DNA from: Candidatus Avacholeplasma faecigallinarum
GTDB lineage: Bacteria; Bacillota_I; Bacilli_A; Acholeplasmatales; Anaeroplasmataceae
Length of the DNA stretch: 8,623 nucleotides
NCBI GenBank assembly: GCA_018715825.1
Contig: DVKU01000185.1
Coordinates: 1-8,623, forward strand
Reading direction: 5' to 3'
Numbering within the stretch: position 1 is the first letter of the stretch; every line of letters begins with the position of its first letter. Position numbers and translations under genes: made by a program. Positions 1-6,719 of this stretch are shown piece after piece. Under the pieces are notes generated by a model. That model was not told the origin of the DNA. It did no database searches and saw only the letters and a list, made by a program, of their open reading frames with translations.

Positions 1-323
1 TTTAATTTACAATCGACACATTTTTTTATTAATGTAACAATGTCGTCATTAAAAATGAAGACATTATCCACTAAATATTTTGCATGTTTTTGTAAAGCAA
101 GTTTATTTTGCCCTTTAAGGAAACGCAATGCTAATTTTCTATTTAAATCAAGGCGAAATAAAAACAAAAACTTTAATAAAACACGAAATGGTAAGAGTCT
201 ACTTACTTTTCTATATAAGGTATATTTCTTGTTATTTTTAAAATATGAATCCAAAAAAATAAATGTAGTATTCCCTTTGACAAGGGTATCGCATAAATCA
301 AATGCAGCAATTGTATTTTTCAC
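1..323 (-). CDS. HAD-superfamily phosphatase, N-terminal part only (gene runs off left edge)
   Basis: Seen: an open frame of 107 codons plus two bases from GTG at 323-321 to the window edge, without a stop. A strong GGAGG lies 5 nt before the GTG and fixes the start; the wzy stop is 17 bp upstream. The N-terminus reads VKNTIAAFDLCDTLVKGNTT, a hydrophobic strand followed by a HAD motif I-like FDxxxTL with D9 as presumed nucleophile. Residues 24-85 are Lys/Arg- and Leu/Phe-rich and probably form a helical cap, as in SerB-like HADs. The usual acid/base Asp two residues after the nucleophile is Cys (C11), with Asp at 12. Motifs II-IV lie outside the window. Inferred role: a sugar-phosphate phosphatase of O-antigen synthesis, possibly removing the 5-phosphate after phosphoribosyl transfer to leave ribofuranose. 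A different HAD substrate is possible. The HAD call is fairly sure, the substrate is not. Confidence 0.7.
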   Translation of the reverse strand, partial: MKNTIAAFDLCDTLVKGNTTFIFLDSYFKNNKKYTLYRKVSRLLPFRVLLKFLFLFRLDLNRKLALRFLKGQNKLALQKHAKYLVDNVFIFNDDIVTLIKKCVDCKL

Positions 324-328
324 CCCAC

Positions 329-333
329 CCTCC
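329..333 (-). promoter_or_regulatory. Ribosome binding site of the HAD gene
   Basis: GGAGG on the minus strand, 5 nt before GTG 323-321. It selects this GTG over the out-of-frame ATG at 336-334, whose reading frame stops after about 12 codons. Confidence 0.7.
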
Positions 334-340
334 CATAATA

Positions 341-1672
341 TTATTTGTATTTTAGAATAAAATGCTTTCCTATAGCGTTGAGAAAACAAATCAGCACAAG
401 CACTAACAAGCATACAATCCAATCTGAATGATATAGATATGCATTAAAGGATGTTAAAAAATAAACACACTTAACTGTAAAATAGGCATAAAAAGCACAC
501 TGCATTGGACTCTTTTTTATCTTCATCAAAATACTTAGCAAAATACCATTTTCTATACCTACAATTACAGGTGAAATAATTGCCCCCAGGACACCAAAGT
601 TTGCCCATGCTTCTGAAATAAATAACCCATTAACATTCCATCCACCTAATTTAAGCATCTCAGGATAATAAACTGACATTAGCTCTTCTGATGCTGGCAT
701 CACACTCTTAGAGTCATATAACTTAGTAAATATATTTGACAGCGAAGCAAAACCAATATCTCCTAAGTTTGAATAAAAATCAAATGATAAATAAACTGAT
801 ATTACCTGAGCTATAAAAATCCTATCGAAGATAAGAGCAGTAATCATAGATAATTCACTCGACACAAAGATAAAATAAATTAAAAAAAGAAAAAAAAGCG
901 TTATGGCTATCAATTTAATAGATACTCTTCTGATTTTCCCCTGAGCATATGAACAACATATTAAGGCTCCTAATATATAGAATAAAAAAGGTCCTTTCTC
1001 ACCTGTTGATAATATGAATATACTAGCAATTAATACAGAAAGGAATGTACGAATAGGATATTTCTTATGAATTGAAAAAAGTGCCAAGTATGCATAAGAA
1101 ACGATATACGACATTAACATTCCTATTGAGATAATATATGTATTAGCAATATTGCTAAGATTTTTAGTAACTTCAATGCGCCTTAATGCAATATCTTCTG
1201 ATGATGCATTTATCAAACCCAAATATAATGGGCTTGGGAAAGTGCTAATAAGATAGTAAAAAAATACAAGCATCAATATAATAAAAAGCATTGCTAATGT
1301 TATCTTGTCATAAGACTCACTAGTACATTTTTCAATTAATTTTTCTTTATACCTATGCTTACCTAAAAATAATGACAATACTAATAAAAAAATTGAAAAC
1401 GTACCTAACCCAGCATATAAAACCATCAACGAACCGCCAAAAAAAACATTCCTGGCATGTGCAGATAGCGGTTGCACAAAATAACTATCATCACCAAACC
1501 CTGTTATAATTATTAGAGAACCCAAAAAAGCAAATACGATATAAGTATAAAACCAAAAAGAAATAAAATCTAAAGCAAGCACACCAGAAAAGTTTGCTAT
1601 AACCCTATAAACCAATATTAAAAAAAGCGACAATGAAATAAATAATATAATCTCCATAAATAGAGTCACCAT
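341..1672 (-). CDS. wzy: O-antigen polymerase Wzy
   Basis: Integral inner-membrane protein of 443 residues expected to polymerise undecaprenyl-linked O-units in the periplasm (Wzx/Wzy pathway). I see roughly 11-12 hydrophobic segments, near residues 5-25, 33-57, 77-104, 124-146, 173-198, 206-222, 224-241, 251-270, 348-376, 392-410 and 414-434. A large periplasmic-type loop at about 296-347 precedes the family-like stretch GLFISEAWANFGVLGA (349-364), and STGEKGPF lies at 222-229. Wzy proteins share little sequence, so the call rests on topology, length, this pattern and position in an O-antigen cluster. The ATG at 1672 overlaps the upstream gene by 7 bp (ATGGTGA). An in-frame ATG at 1657 has a better-placed GGTGA 8 nt upstream, so the true protein may be 438 residues. 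The gene is very AT-rich and contains an A7-G-A8 tract at 882-897. Confidence 0.88.
   Translation of the reverse strand: MVTLFMEIILFISLSLFLILVYRVIANFSGVLALDFISFWFYTYIVFAFLGSLIIITGFGDDSYFVQPLSAHARNVFFGGSLMVLYAGLGTFSIFLLVLSLFLGKHRYKEKLIEKCTSESYDKITLAMLFIILMLVFFYYLISTFPSPLYLGLINASSEDIALRRIEVTKNLSNIANTYIISIGMLMSYIVSYAYLALFSIHKKYPIRTFLSVLIASIFILSTGEKGPFLFYILGALICCSYAQGKIRRVSIKLIAITLFFLFLIYFIFVSSELSMITALIFDRIFIAQVISVYLSFDFYSNLGDIGFASLSNIFTKLYDSKSVMPASEELMSVYYPEMLKLGGWNVNGLFISEAWANFGVLGAIISPVIVGIENGILLSILMKIKKSPMQCAFYAYFTVKCVYFLTSFNAYLYHSDWIVCLLVLVLICFLNAIGKHFILKYK
882..897. repeat. Adjacent homopolymer tracts A7-G-A8 inside wzy
   Basis: Plus-strand A7 (882-888), G, A8 (890-897). Transcribed as T8-C-T7, it encodes part of a Phe/Leu-rich membrane segment near residues 258-266. 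Slippage here would frameshift the polymerase; no variation can be seen in a single sequence. Confidence 0.8.
1666..1670 (-). promoter_or_regulatory. Candidate ribosome binding site for the shorter wzy start
   Basis: GGTGA lies 8 nt before the in-frame ATG at 1657-1655 (Met6 of the longer reading). The longer start at 1672 has no comparable purine-rich site upstream, so Met6 may be the real initiator. Confidence 0.4.
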
Positions 1673-2535
1673 TTAAGAAGCAAATTAAATAAACCAGCGT
1701 ACAAGTATTTACTATCGAGCCTATGTAAAACCCTGGGAAGTATTTTTATTGCATCTTTTTTATGTTGTTGAGATAAAGAGTAAAAGCCTTCTAAATGAAT
1801 TAAATCAGACAAATCTCTATAAAATGATTGCTCTGAGAATTCTGCTAGGATTTTTAACTTATTTTCAAACATCCACTTTAATTTTGTATGGCTGTTACCC
1901 TTATGTATTCGATAAAAACAAAACAAATTTGGAAGAAGAGCCATTTTATAGCCTAAAGATGCAGCTTTATAATATATATATAGATCTTCTATTAAAATAT
2001 CCTCCTTATACCCTCCTATCTTTTTTAATACTTCGGTTCTATAAATCGATGTAGGGGAGTATATTATATTTGTAGATTTAAATATATTATTTTTATCAAT
2101 TACGGTAAATGATGATATTATGTTTTTTTGTTTGCTCAAATCGCATAACACATTAGAATCATCCACCTTGAGTTGAGTCCCCGCACAAGCATAATATTGT
2201 TGATTCTGATTCAAAAAAGATATCTGCGTGGTTAATCTATCAAACATCATATAATCATCAGCAGCTAAAAAGCATATGTACTCCCCAGATGCTAAAGATA
2301 ATGCTTTATTTAAAGTGGATGGGAGACCATAATTTTGGTCATTCATTATAAGTGAGAATTTATATATTTTATTTAGCCGTTTTAACTCATCAACGGTTCC
2401 ATCAACAGAGCAATTGTCTATTACAGTTAAATCGTATGAAGCAGATAATTGTGCAATAACGGACTTTATGCAACAATCTATGAAATTTTTATGATTATAA
2501 GACACTATGAAAACTGAAACATGATTCTTAATCAT
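1666..2535 (-). CDS. Family 2 glycosyltransferase of O-unit assembly
   Basis: Cytoplasmic GT-A inverting glycosyltransferase of 289 residues, expected to add one sugar to the undecaprenyl-PP-linked O-unit. Visible GT2 features: N-terminal strand VSVFIVSYNHKNF (6-18), nucleotide-binding VIDNCSVDGT (38-47), QNYGLPSTLNKAL (67-79), the metal-binding Asp pair in FLAADDYM (89-96; D93-D94), and a likely catalytic acidic pair in LIEDLYIYYKA (181-191; E183-D184), followed by YRIHKGNSH (208-216). A C-terminal helical tail of about 70 residues may contact the membrane. Its ATG overlaps the wzx stop by 8 bp and its TGA overlaps the longer wzy start by 7 bp, so translation is probably coupled both ways. 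Donor and acceptor cannot be read from sequence; in this cluster dTDP-amino sugar or UDP-hexose donors are possible. Family assignment is firm, specificity unknown. Confidence 0.9.
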   Translation of the reverse strand: MIKNHVSVFIVSYNHKNFIDCCIKSVIAQLSASYDLTVIDNCSVDGTVDELKRLNKIYKFSLIMNDQNYGLPSTLNKALSLASGEYICFLAADDYMMFDRLTTQISFLNQNQQYYACAGTQLKVDDSNVLCDLSKQKNIISSFTVIDKNNIFKSTNIIYSPTSIYRTEVLKKIGGYKEDILIEDLYIYYKAASLGYKMALLPNLFCFYRIHKGNSHTKLKWMFENKLKILAEFSEQSFYRDLSDLIHLEGFYSLSQQHKKDAIKILPRVLHRLDSKYLYAGLFNLLLKW

Positions 2536-3781
2536 ACTTAGCCCTTTTTACAACAACAACAGAAAAAACCAAATAAATAAAATAATTCAAACAATATGCG
2601 TAAGTAACTCCAATCAGGCCATAACACCTAATAAAGACGAGAGAAAAAGATATAAATAAAAGAGAAAATAACACTTCAGAAATAACAAATAACTGAGTCA
2701 TCCCTTTTGAAATCATTACATATGCATATAACCAACTTGCAATCTTAAGAATATCACCAATTAGTTGCACTTGAAACAACATACGTGCACCCAAAAACTC
2801 TTTAGTAAATAATAAAGAAATAATAAAATCTCTAGATAAATAAATACCCATTGAGAAAAACATCACCAATGGGATTATTATCTTTAATGAAGAAGATATT
2901 TCTTTTATTATATCATCTTTTTGTGATAAAGAAGAAAGTCTGGGTAAATAATACGTACTTAATGCGATTGTAATAATAGCAAGATAGGTTTCAGATATTT
3001 TCCAAACAGCTTGCCAATAACCAGCTTCTGTCCAGCCTACATAATGAATTATTATATTGCGAACTATAATTAATGAGCCAGGAACAACAATAGCACTTGT
3101 TATCGCCATGACGATATAGCGTTGAATATCTTTGTAATAAGTTTTATGAACTCTCCCATACAACCATCGCAAATTAAACCACGGTTGTGATGATGCATAG
3201 ATTATCATCACCCCTCCTATTAAAGCATTTTGTACTGATATTGCTAGCAGAGCACCATTAATTTTACCAAATACTATTAGGGCAATCATTATAATCAACG
3301 ATAAAAAAGCTGAGATTATACCTAATAAAACATATACTTTATAATTCTGAAATCCGTTTATTACTGACGATATGAATGTCCCTATTGCCGTTAGTGGTAA
3401 TAAACATGCTGTTAAAATTATAACCCATGAATATTTTTCCGACCCCAGCGTCCAAAAAGCAATATGAGATGAAAGTGTAATACTAAGAGGGATGATAATT
3501 GCTGATATTATACATACCCAACTTAAACCTGCAATCCACCACTTGTAGCAATGTTCTAATCCTTTCCTATGATTTTCTGCAGTAAAACGAACAATCCCCG
3601 GACCAACCGGGGAGTTAATAACACCATTTAATGCCGATACAATACTCTGAATTTGACCAAACAGAACAATCCCTGAAGGTCCAGTGTAAATAGCAACAAT
3701 TTTAGATATTATAAAACCGGAAATCATCTTGAAAAAAGTTAACATCCCGGTAAAAAAGGTTACTGTTAATAATTTTTTCAT
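2528..3781 (-). CDS. wzx: O-unit flippase Wzx (polysaccharide transporter family)
   Basis: Inner-membrane protein of 417 residues expected to flip undecaprenyl-PP-linked O-units to the periplasmic face. About twelve hydrophobic segments can be traced (near 8-30, 36-56, 84-104, 117-140, 149-170, 175-194, 221-244, 265-279, 299-320, 347-358, 365-384, 388-410). The N-terminal conserved pattern includes [14 protein letters not shown] (30-43) and [15 protein letters not shown] (56-70), with [18 protein letters not shown] at 250-267. These resemble the WzxE-like branch of O-antigen translocases, which to my knowledge is often found with amino-dideoxyhexose O-units. The ATG overlaps the aminotransferase TGA by 4 bp (ATGA), indicating reinitiation; an AAAGG sits directly against the ATG, too close for an ideal ribosome site. 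Length and topology fit the family (usually 400-480 residues). The alternative Wzy call is ruled out by these motifs. Confidence 0.93.
   Translation of the reverse strand: MKKLLTVTFFTGMLTFFKMISGFIISKIVAIYTGPSGIVLFGQIQSIVSALNGVINSPVGPGIVRFTAENHRKGLEHCYKWWIAGLSWVCIISAIIIPLSITLSSHIAFWTLGSEKYSWVIILTACLLPLTAIGTFISSVINGFQNYKVYVLLGIISAFLSLIIMIALIVFGKINGALLAISVQNALIGGVMIIYASSQPWFNLRWLYGRVHKTYYKDIQRYIVMAITSAIVVPGSLIIVRNIIIHYVGWTEAGYWQAVWKISETYLAIITIALSTYYLPRLSSLSQKDDIIKEISSSLKIIIPLVMFFSMGIYLSRDFIISLLFTKEFLGARMLFQVQLIGDILKIASWLYAYVMISKGMTQLFVISEVLFSLLFISFSLVFIRCYGLIGVTYAYCLNYFIYLVFSVVVVKRAKYD
3595..3613. repeat. GC-rich perfect inverted repeat inside wzx
   Basis: TCCCCGG and CCGGGGA form a 7-bp perfect stem around a 5-nt loop (3602-3606). 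It stands out in AT-rich DNA and falls on codons 57-63 of wzx. There is no T-run after it, so it is not an intrinsic terminator. The coding constraint of the Ser-Pro-Val-Gly-Pro-Gly motif could explain it. Confidence 0.6.
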
Positions 3782-4884
3782 CCTTTAAAACCATTTATTA
3801 TATTAATTACATATCGAACCTCTTCTTCACTCATTGTAGGATCAAGTGGTAATGATAACACACTCTGATGAAGTTTTTCCGATATAGGGTATGATTTGGA
3901 TGACCACTCTTTATATGCCAATTGCTTATGTGGTGGCACAGGATAATGTTCTAATGTTTGTATACCATTAGCGGCAAGATAGCTTTTCAGTTCAACCCTT
4001 CTGTCCGTTTTTATTACAAATAGATGCCAAACATGCTCTTCCGGGACGGATGAGCAGGGTAACAATACATATTTATTTTTAATATTATTACAATAATCGC
4101 GAGCAATTGCACGCCTTTGCATAATGTCTGTTTCTAAATACCTTAATTTAACCCTTAAAATTGCCGCCTGTAGTTCATCAAGACGGCTGTTAACTCCTTT
4201 ATAGATATGGTTATACTTTTTGCTTGAGCCATAATTGCCAAGAGAACGAATAATCATGGCTAAATCACTATCATTCGTAGTTACAGCCCCAGCATCTCCT
4301 AAGGCCCCTAGGTTTTTCCCGGGATAAAAACTGAAAGCAGCAGCATCTCCCCAAGCTCCAGCCTTCTTACCTTTATGTACTGCGCCATGTGCCTGAGCGC
4401 TGTCTTCAAGTACAAGCAAATCATTTTCTTTTGCAATATCCATTATTTCAGACATATTACATATGCTTCCATAGAGATGGACAGGTAGTAAAACCTTTGT
4501 TTTAGATGTAATTGCAGACCTTATAGAAGATAACGTTATATTATTTGTTATGGGATCAGGTTCCACCAATACTGGTTTGAGCCCAGATTCTGTTATAGCC
4601 AGTATTGATGCAATAAAAGTATTCGAGGGAACGATAACCTCATCACCGTCCTTACATTTATTCATTAACTTCCATGCTTTTAAAACCAAAACTAACGCAT
4701 CAAGGCCATTTGCGACCCCGATACAATGCTTAACGCCACAAAAAGAAGCAAACTCTTCCTCAAACATCTTAAGTTCATTACCTTGAATATATCTCCCAGA
4801 TTCTAAAACTCGCTCAAATGAAAAACGAATCTCATCGGCAAATCGCTGGTTTATTTTTTTTAAATTTAAGAATTCGATATTCAT
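3778..4884 (-). CDS. qdtB/fdtB: dTDP-3-keto-6-deoxyhexose 3-aminotransferase (QdtB/FdtB type, DegT/DnrJ/EryC1/StrS family)
   Basis: PLP-dependent sugar aminotransferase of 368 residues, placing an amino group (usually from glutamate) at C-3 of dTDP-3-keto-6-deoxyhexose to give dTDP-Qui3N or dTDP-Fuc3N. Family motifs are intact: [18 protein letters not shown] (29-46), [15 protein letters not shown] (56-70), the pyridoxal Asp in [10 protein letters not shown] (159-168; D161), and the Schiff-base lysine in [17 protein letters not shown] (184-200; K190), then [14 protein letters not shown] (234-247). Length matches the family. The start is supported by GGGAGG 4 nt upstream, and the preceding stop is 1 bp away. 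C-3 rather than C-4 specificity is inferred from the 3,4-ketoisomerase gene in the same operon, not from the sequence itself. The AT-rich 5' end holds an A8 tract (4854-4861 on the plus strand as T8). Confidence 0.92.
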   Translation of the reverse strand: MNIEFLNLKKINQRFADEIRFSFERVLESGRYIQGNELKMFEEEFASFCGVKHCIGVANGLDALVLVLKAWKLMNKCKDGDEVIVPSNTFIASILAITESGLKPVLVEPDPITNNITLSSIRSAITSKTKVLLPVHLYGSICNMSEIMDIAKENDLLVLEDSAQAHGAVHKGKKAGAWGDAAAFSFYPGKNLGALGDAGAVTTNDSDLAMIIRSLGNYGSSKKYNHIYKGVNSRLDELQAAILRVKLRYLETDIMQRRAIARDYCNNIKNKYVLLPCSSVPEEHVWHLFVIKTDRRVELKSYLAANGIQTLEHYPVPPHKQLAYKEWSSKSYPISEKLHQSVLSLPLDPTMSEEEVRYVINIINGFKG

Positions 4885-4885
4885 A

Positions 4886-5884
4886 TTACCTCCCTAAATT
4901 TTTCTCAACTGTGATTTTCTTAGTTAGACTACACCCAATATTTTTCTTAAAATCAATTAACCCTTGATTAGGTTTAGAGTTTTCCGTCGATATACCAATA
5001 TCTAAAGTGCGACATCCTGCTTGCAAATAAAAAGAATATAATTGTTCGGCTAATTTTACAATAGGGGATAATTTCCTGAACTCAGGATTTTCCCCCCAAT
5101 AAAAAACATATATATTTTCTGGACTCAACTCTAAACATATTGCAGATGCAACTATAGATTCATTATATTTCAGCGTAAAGAAGCTTACAGCCTCAGATAA
5201 GGATAAATAAAGATCATTAAGATTATCCCAAGACATAGTCATAGGATAACCCTGCGCTTTTCTATTTAATCTAATCGTTTCATATACCAAAAATCTATTA
5301 GCTTCATCATTAACTTTATTAAATTCTACATCTCCACGACTTATTTTATTTAATCTTTGACGTGTACCGCTACTTAAACCACGTCTAAATTCATCTAGAC
5401 TTATCAACTCTAAATGAAAATTAAGATCAATGTTATGAATTTCCCATGACCTATTATGAAAAGCATTTAACAGACAGTTATTATCTTCACAGTTATATAA
5501 TTCAGGAGGAAGTTTATATATTATTTTTTTTGCGCTAAAGTGTATTTGAATATAAACCTCAATATATTGTAAAAAATCCGTTAAAACTTGCACATCTATT
5601 TTTTTTAGCGGCATATATATATCTGAAAATGCTCCCGTAATTGGAGAAAAAAATATCTGTCCCTTTTCCTTCAAGTCATAGCAAGTTACAAGCTGTATGC
5701 TAATCTCATCAGACTGTTTATTAATTAATGTAAATATAATATAATTTTTGTTCTGTTTTTTACTTTGATACTTTAAAAAGTCATTCCTCGAAAATAGATT
5801 ATTTATCAAACTATCCTGGGATAAAGAAATATAATATCCATGTTGGATAATTTTGTCTTCTATATTTTGTAATACGATATTCAC
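4886..5884 (-). CDS. FemAB-like GNAT-fold acyl- or aminoacyl-transferase of the amino-sugar pathway
   Basis: 332-residue cytoplasmic protein resembling the FemAB/BioF2-type Acetyltransf_6 group, in which two GNAT-like halves are joined. The N-terminal half (about 1-155) is poorly conserved. The C-terminal half (about 165-330) shows a basic helix [12 protein letters not shown] (173-184), a strand with [18 protein letters not shown] (247-264), and the diagnostic ending YSFYLQAG...TLDIGISTE (283-301) followed by [11 protein letters not shown] (308-318). FemABX relatives transfer amino acids from aminoacyl-tRNA to amino groups; others use acyl-CoA. Placed between the ketoisomerase/GNAT genes and the 3-aminotransferase, it probably N-acylates the 3-amino sugar, perhaps with an amino acid such as serine. 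It starts with GTG, sharing one base with the preceding TAG, with GGAG 6 nt upstream. Two A8 tracts lie inside it. The fold is fairly sure; donor and acceptor are inference. Confidence 0.75.
   Translation of the reverse strand: MNIVLQNIEDKIIQHGYYISLSQDSLINNLFSRNDFLKYQSKKQNKNYIIFTLINKQSDEISIQLVTCYDLKEKGQIFFSPITGAFSDIYMPLKKIDVQVLTDFLQYIEVYIQIHFSAKKIIYKLPPELYNCEDNNCLLNAFHNRSWEIHNIDLNFHLELISLDEFRRGLSSGTRQRLNKISRGDVEFNKVNDEANRFLVYETIRLNRKAQGYPMTMSWDNLNDLYLSLSEAVSFFTLKYNESIVASAICLELSPENIYVFYWGENPEFRKLSPIVKLAEQLYSFYLQAGCRTLDIGISTENSKPNQGLIDFKKNIGCSLTKKITVEKNLGR
4889..4894 (-). promoter_or_regulatory. Ribosome binding site of the aminotransferase gene
   Basis: GGGAGG on the minus strand overlaps the last codons of the FemAB-like gene and lies 4 nt before the ATG at 4884-4882. 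It is among the strongest Shine-Dalgarno matches in the window. Confidence 0.7.
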
Positions 5885-6330
5885 TAAATACTCCGCTCCA
5901 TCAAAATTACACTGCCGCGAACAGACATGCTAATAAACCCATATTTTTCATATAGTTTTTGTGCGCGCTCATTATCTCTATGAACATTTAAATACAAAGA
6001 TGTAAGCCCAAGTATTTTTGCATTATTAATTATGAGCCGAATAATATCTTTTCCTATACCTTTTCCCCAAAATTGCTTCTCACCTATATATCCCCAGTAC
6101 TCACCTTTTTCTTTATATATATTTTTTATACCTGCAGCCCCAATAGGATATCCATTGTATATTAATCCCTTGATATAATAATTTTCTCTTGTTGGAAGAG
6201 AATTAAAAAAACACTCCTGTTGTACTTTAGTGAAAGAAGGCACCATAACTAAACTTGCTATTTCTGGATCCGACAACCATTTCATACTTAAATCAAGAAA
6301 GGTCCGATCATACTCAACTAATTTAAGCAT
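5884..6330 (-). CDS. GNAT-family N-acetyltransferase (RimJ/RimL-like), amino-sugar acylation
   Basis: Single-domain GNAT acetyltransferase of 148 residues using acetyl-CoA. It has the RimJ/RimL-type opening LKLVEYDRTFLDLSMKWLSDPEI (residues 2-24 region), central strands YPIGAAGIKNIY (61-72) and YWGYIGE (78-84), the pyrophosphate-binding loop QFWGKGIGKD (86-95), and the C-terminal motif LNVHRDNERAQKLYEKYGF (114-132; N120, Y127). It starts at ATG 6330 with AGG 7 nt upstream, overlaps the ketoisomerase stop by 8 bp, and shares a base with the next start. The known N-acetyltransferases QdtC/FdtC of this pathway are, to my knowledge, left-handed beta-helix enzymes. This gene is unrelated to them, though it sits in a comparable position. 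It could acetylate the sugar 3-amino group directly or the alpha-amino group of an amino acid placed there by the neighbouring FemAB-like enzyme. Family is firm; substrate is inferred. Confidence 0.87.
   Translation of the reverse strand: MLKLVEYDRTFLDLSMKWLSDPEIASLVMVPSFTKVQQECFFNSLPTRENYYIKGLIYNGYPIGAAGIKNIYKEKGEYWGYIGEKQFWGKGIGKDIIRLIINNAKILGLTSLYLNVHRDNERAQKLYEKYGFISMSVRGSVILMERSI
5891..5894 (-). promoter_or_regulatory. Ribosome binding site supporting the GTG start of the FemAB-like gene
   Basis: GGAG on the minus strand lies 6 nt before GTG 5884-5882, near the end of the GNAT gene. It supports the unusual GTG start, which shares its first G with the TAG of the upstream gene. Confidence 0.6.
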
Positions 6331-6715
6331 TTAAATACCTCAAAAAACTATTATAATCGTGAATATAATCATCAGGATCATAATAATCACTAGCCAATAC
6401 CATCAGGACACAGTCTTCAGAGAAATTATGCATCTCTCTCCAGCATAAAGAATCAATCAATAATGCTTGAGATGGTGAGTTTAGATGATAAGTGTTTCGA
6501 ACCAGTCCGTTGTCGACACAGAAATCGCAAGAACCGTGAACAGCAACAACAACTTGCTTTAATTTTTTATGGGCATGAAACCCTCTACTTATTTTTTCCC
6601 TTGTGGCGTATATATAATAAACTCTTTTAATCTCAAAAGGTATATTTTTATTTGACTCAAACGAAATCAATGAACCGCGTTCATCACCAAACACTTTAAG
6701 GTTTAGATTTTTCAT
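6323..6715 (-). CDS. qdtA/fdtA: dTDP-4-keto-6-deoxyglucose 3,4-ketoisomerase (QdtA/FdtA family cupin)
   Basis: 130-residue single-domain cupin that moves the keto group from C-4 to C-3 of dTDP-4-keto-6-deoxyglucose, feeding the 3-aminotransferase. Motifs seen: DERGSLISFE (11-20), IPFEIKRVYYIY (25-36), RGFHAHKKLKQVVVAVHGSC (44-63) with paired His47 and His49 that match the catalytic histidines of the family, CWREMHNFSEDCVLMVLASD (91-110) and YYDPDDYIHDY (111-121). Length is usual for the family. It is not RmlC (about 180 residues). The residues I recall as controlling product stereochemistry are mixed: R13 looks like FdtA (galacto, Fuc3N), while R93 in the WREM motif looks like QdtA (gluco, Qui3N), so I leave both symbols. 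It lies 4 bp after rmlA with only a weak ribosome site, and overlaps the GNAT gene by 8 bp. Confidence 0.92.
   Translation of the reverse strand: MKNLNLKVFGDERGSLISFESNKNIPFEIKRVYYIYATREKISRGFHAHKKLKQVVVAVHGSCDFCVDNGLVRNTYHLNSPSQALLIDSLCWREMHNFSEDCVLMVLASDYYDPDDYIHDYNSFLRYLNA
6338..6340 (-). promoter_or_regulatory. Short Shine-Dalgarno element of the GNAT gene
   Basis: AGG(T) lies 7 nt before ATG 6330-6328, inside the end of the ketoisomerase gene. It is modest, so coupling through the 8-bp gene overlap probably contributes. Confidence 0.4.
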
Positions 6716-6719
6716 ATTA

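Noticed and set aside
323..334. G-rich GGGAGGGTGGGG run on the minus strand as a G-quadruplex
   Set aside because: Only three runs of three or more G are present, so a standard four-run quadruplex cannot form; the run is explained by the ribosome site.
299..336. Tiny out-of-frame ATG reading frame overlapping the HAD start, as a leader peptide
   Set aside because: It stops after about 12 codons, and the GGAGG lies inside it and serves the GTG of the HAD gene; no ribosome site of its own was seen.
40..360. Plus-strand open frame of 106 codons near the left edge
   Set aside because: It is antisense to the HAD-type reading frame, which has a strong ribosome site and a recognisable motif; the plus-strand product is basic, shows no family features, and has no ribosome site.
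1749..2054. Plus-strand open frame of 101 codons inside the glycosyltransferase gene
   Set aside because: Fully antisense to a well-supported GT2 gene; a by-product of AT-rich codons.
4550..4786. Plus-strand open frame of 78 codons inside the aminotransferase gene
   Set aside because: Antisense shadow of conserved PLP-enzyme codons, with no recognisable product.
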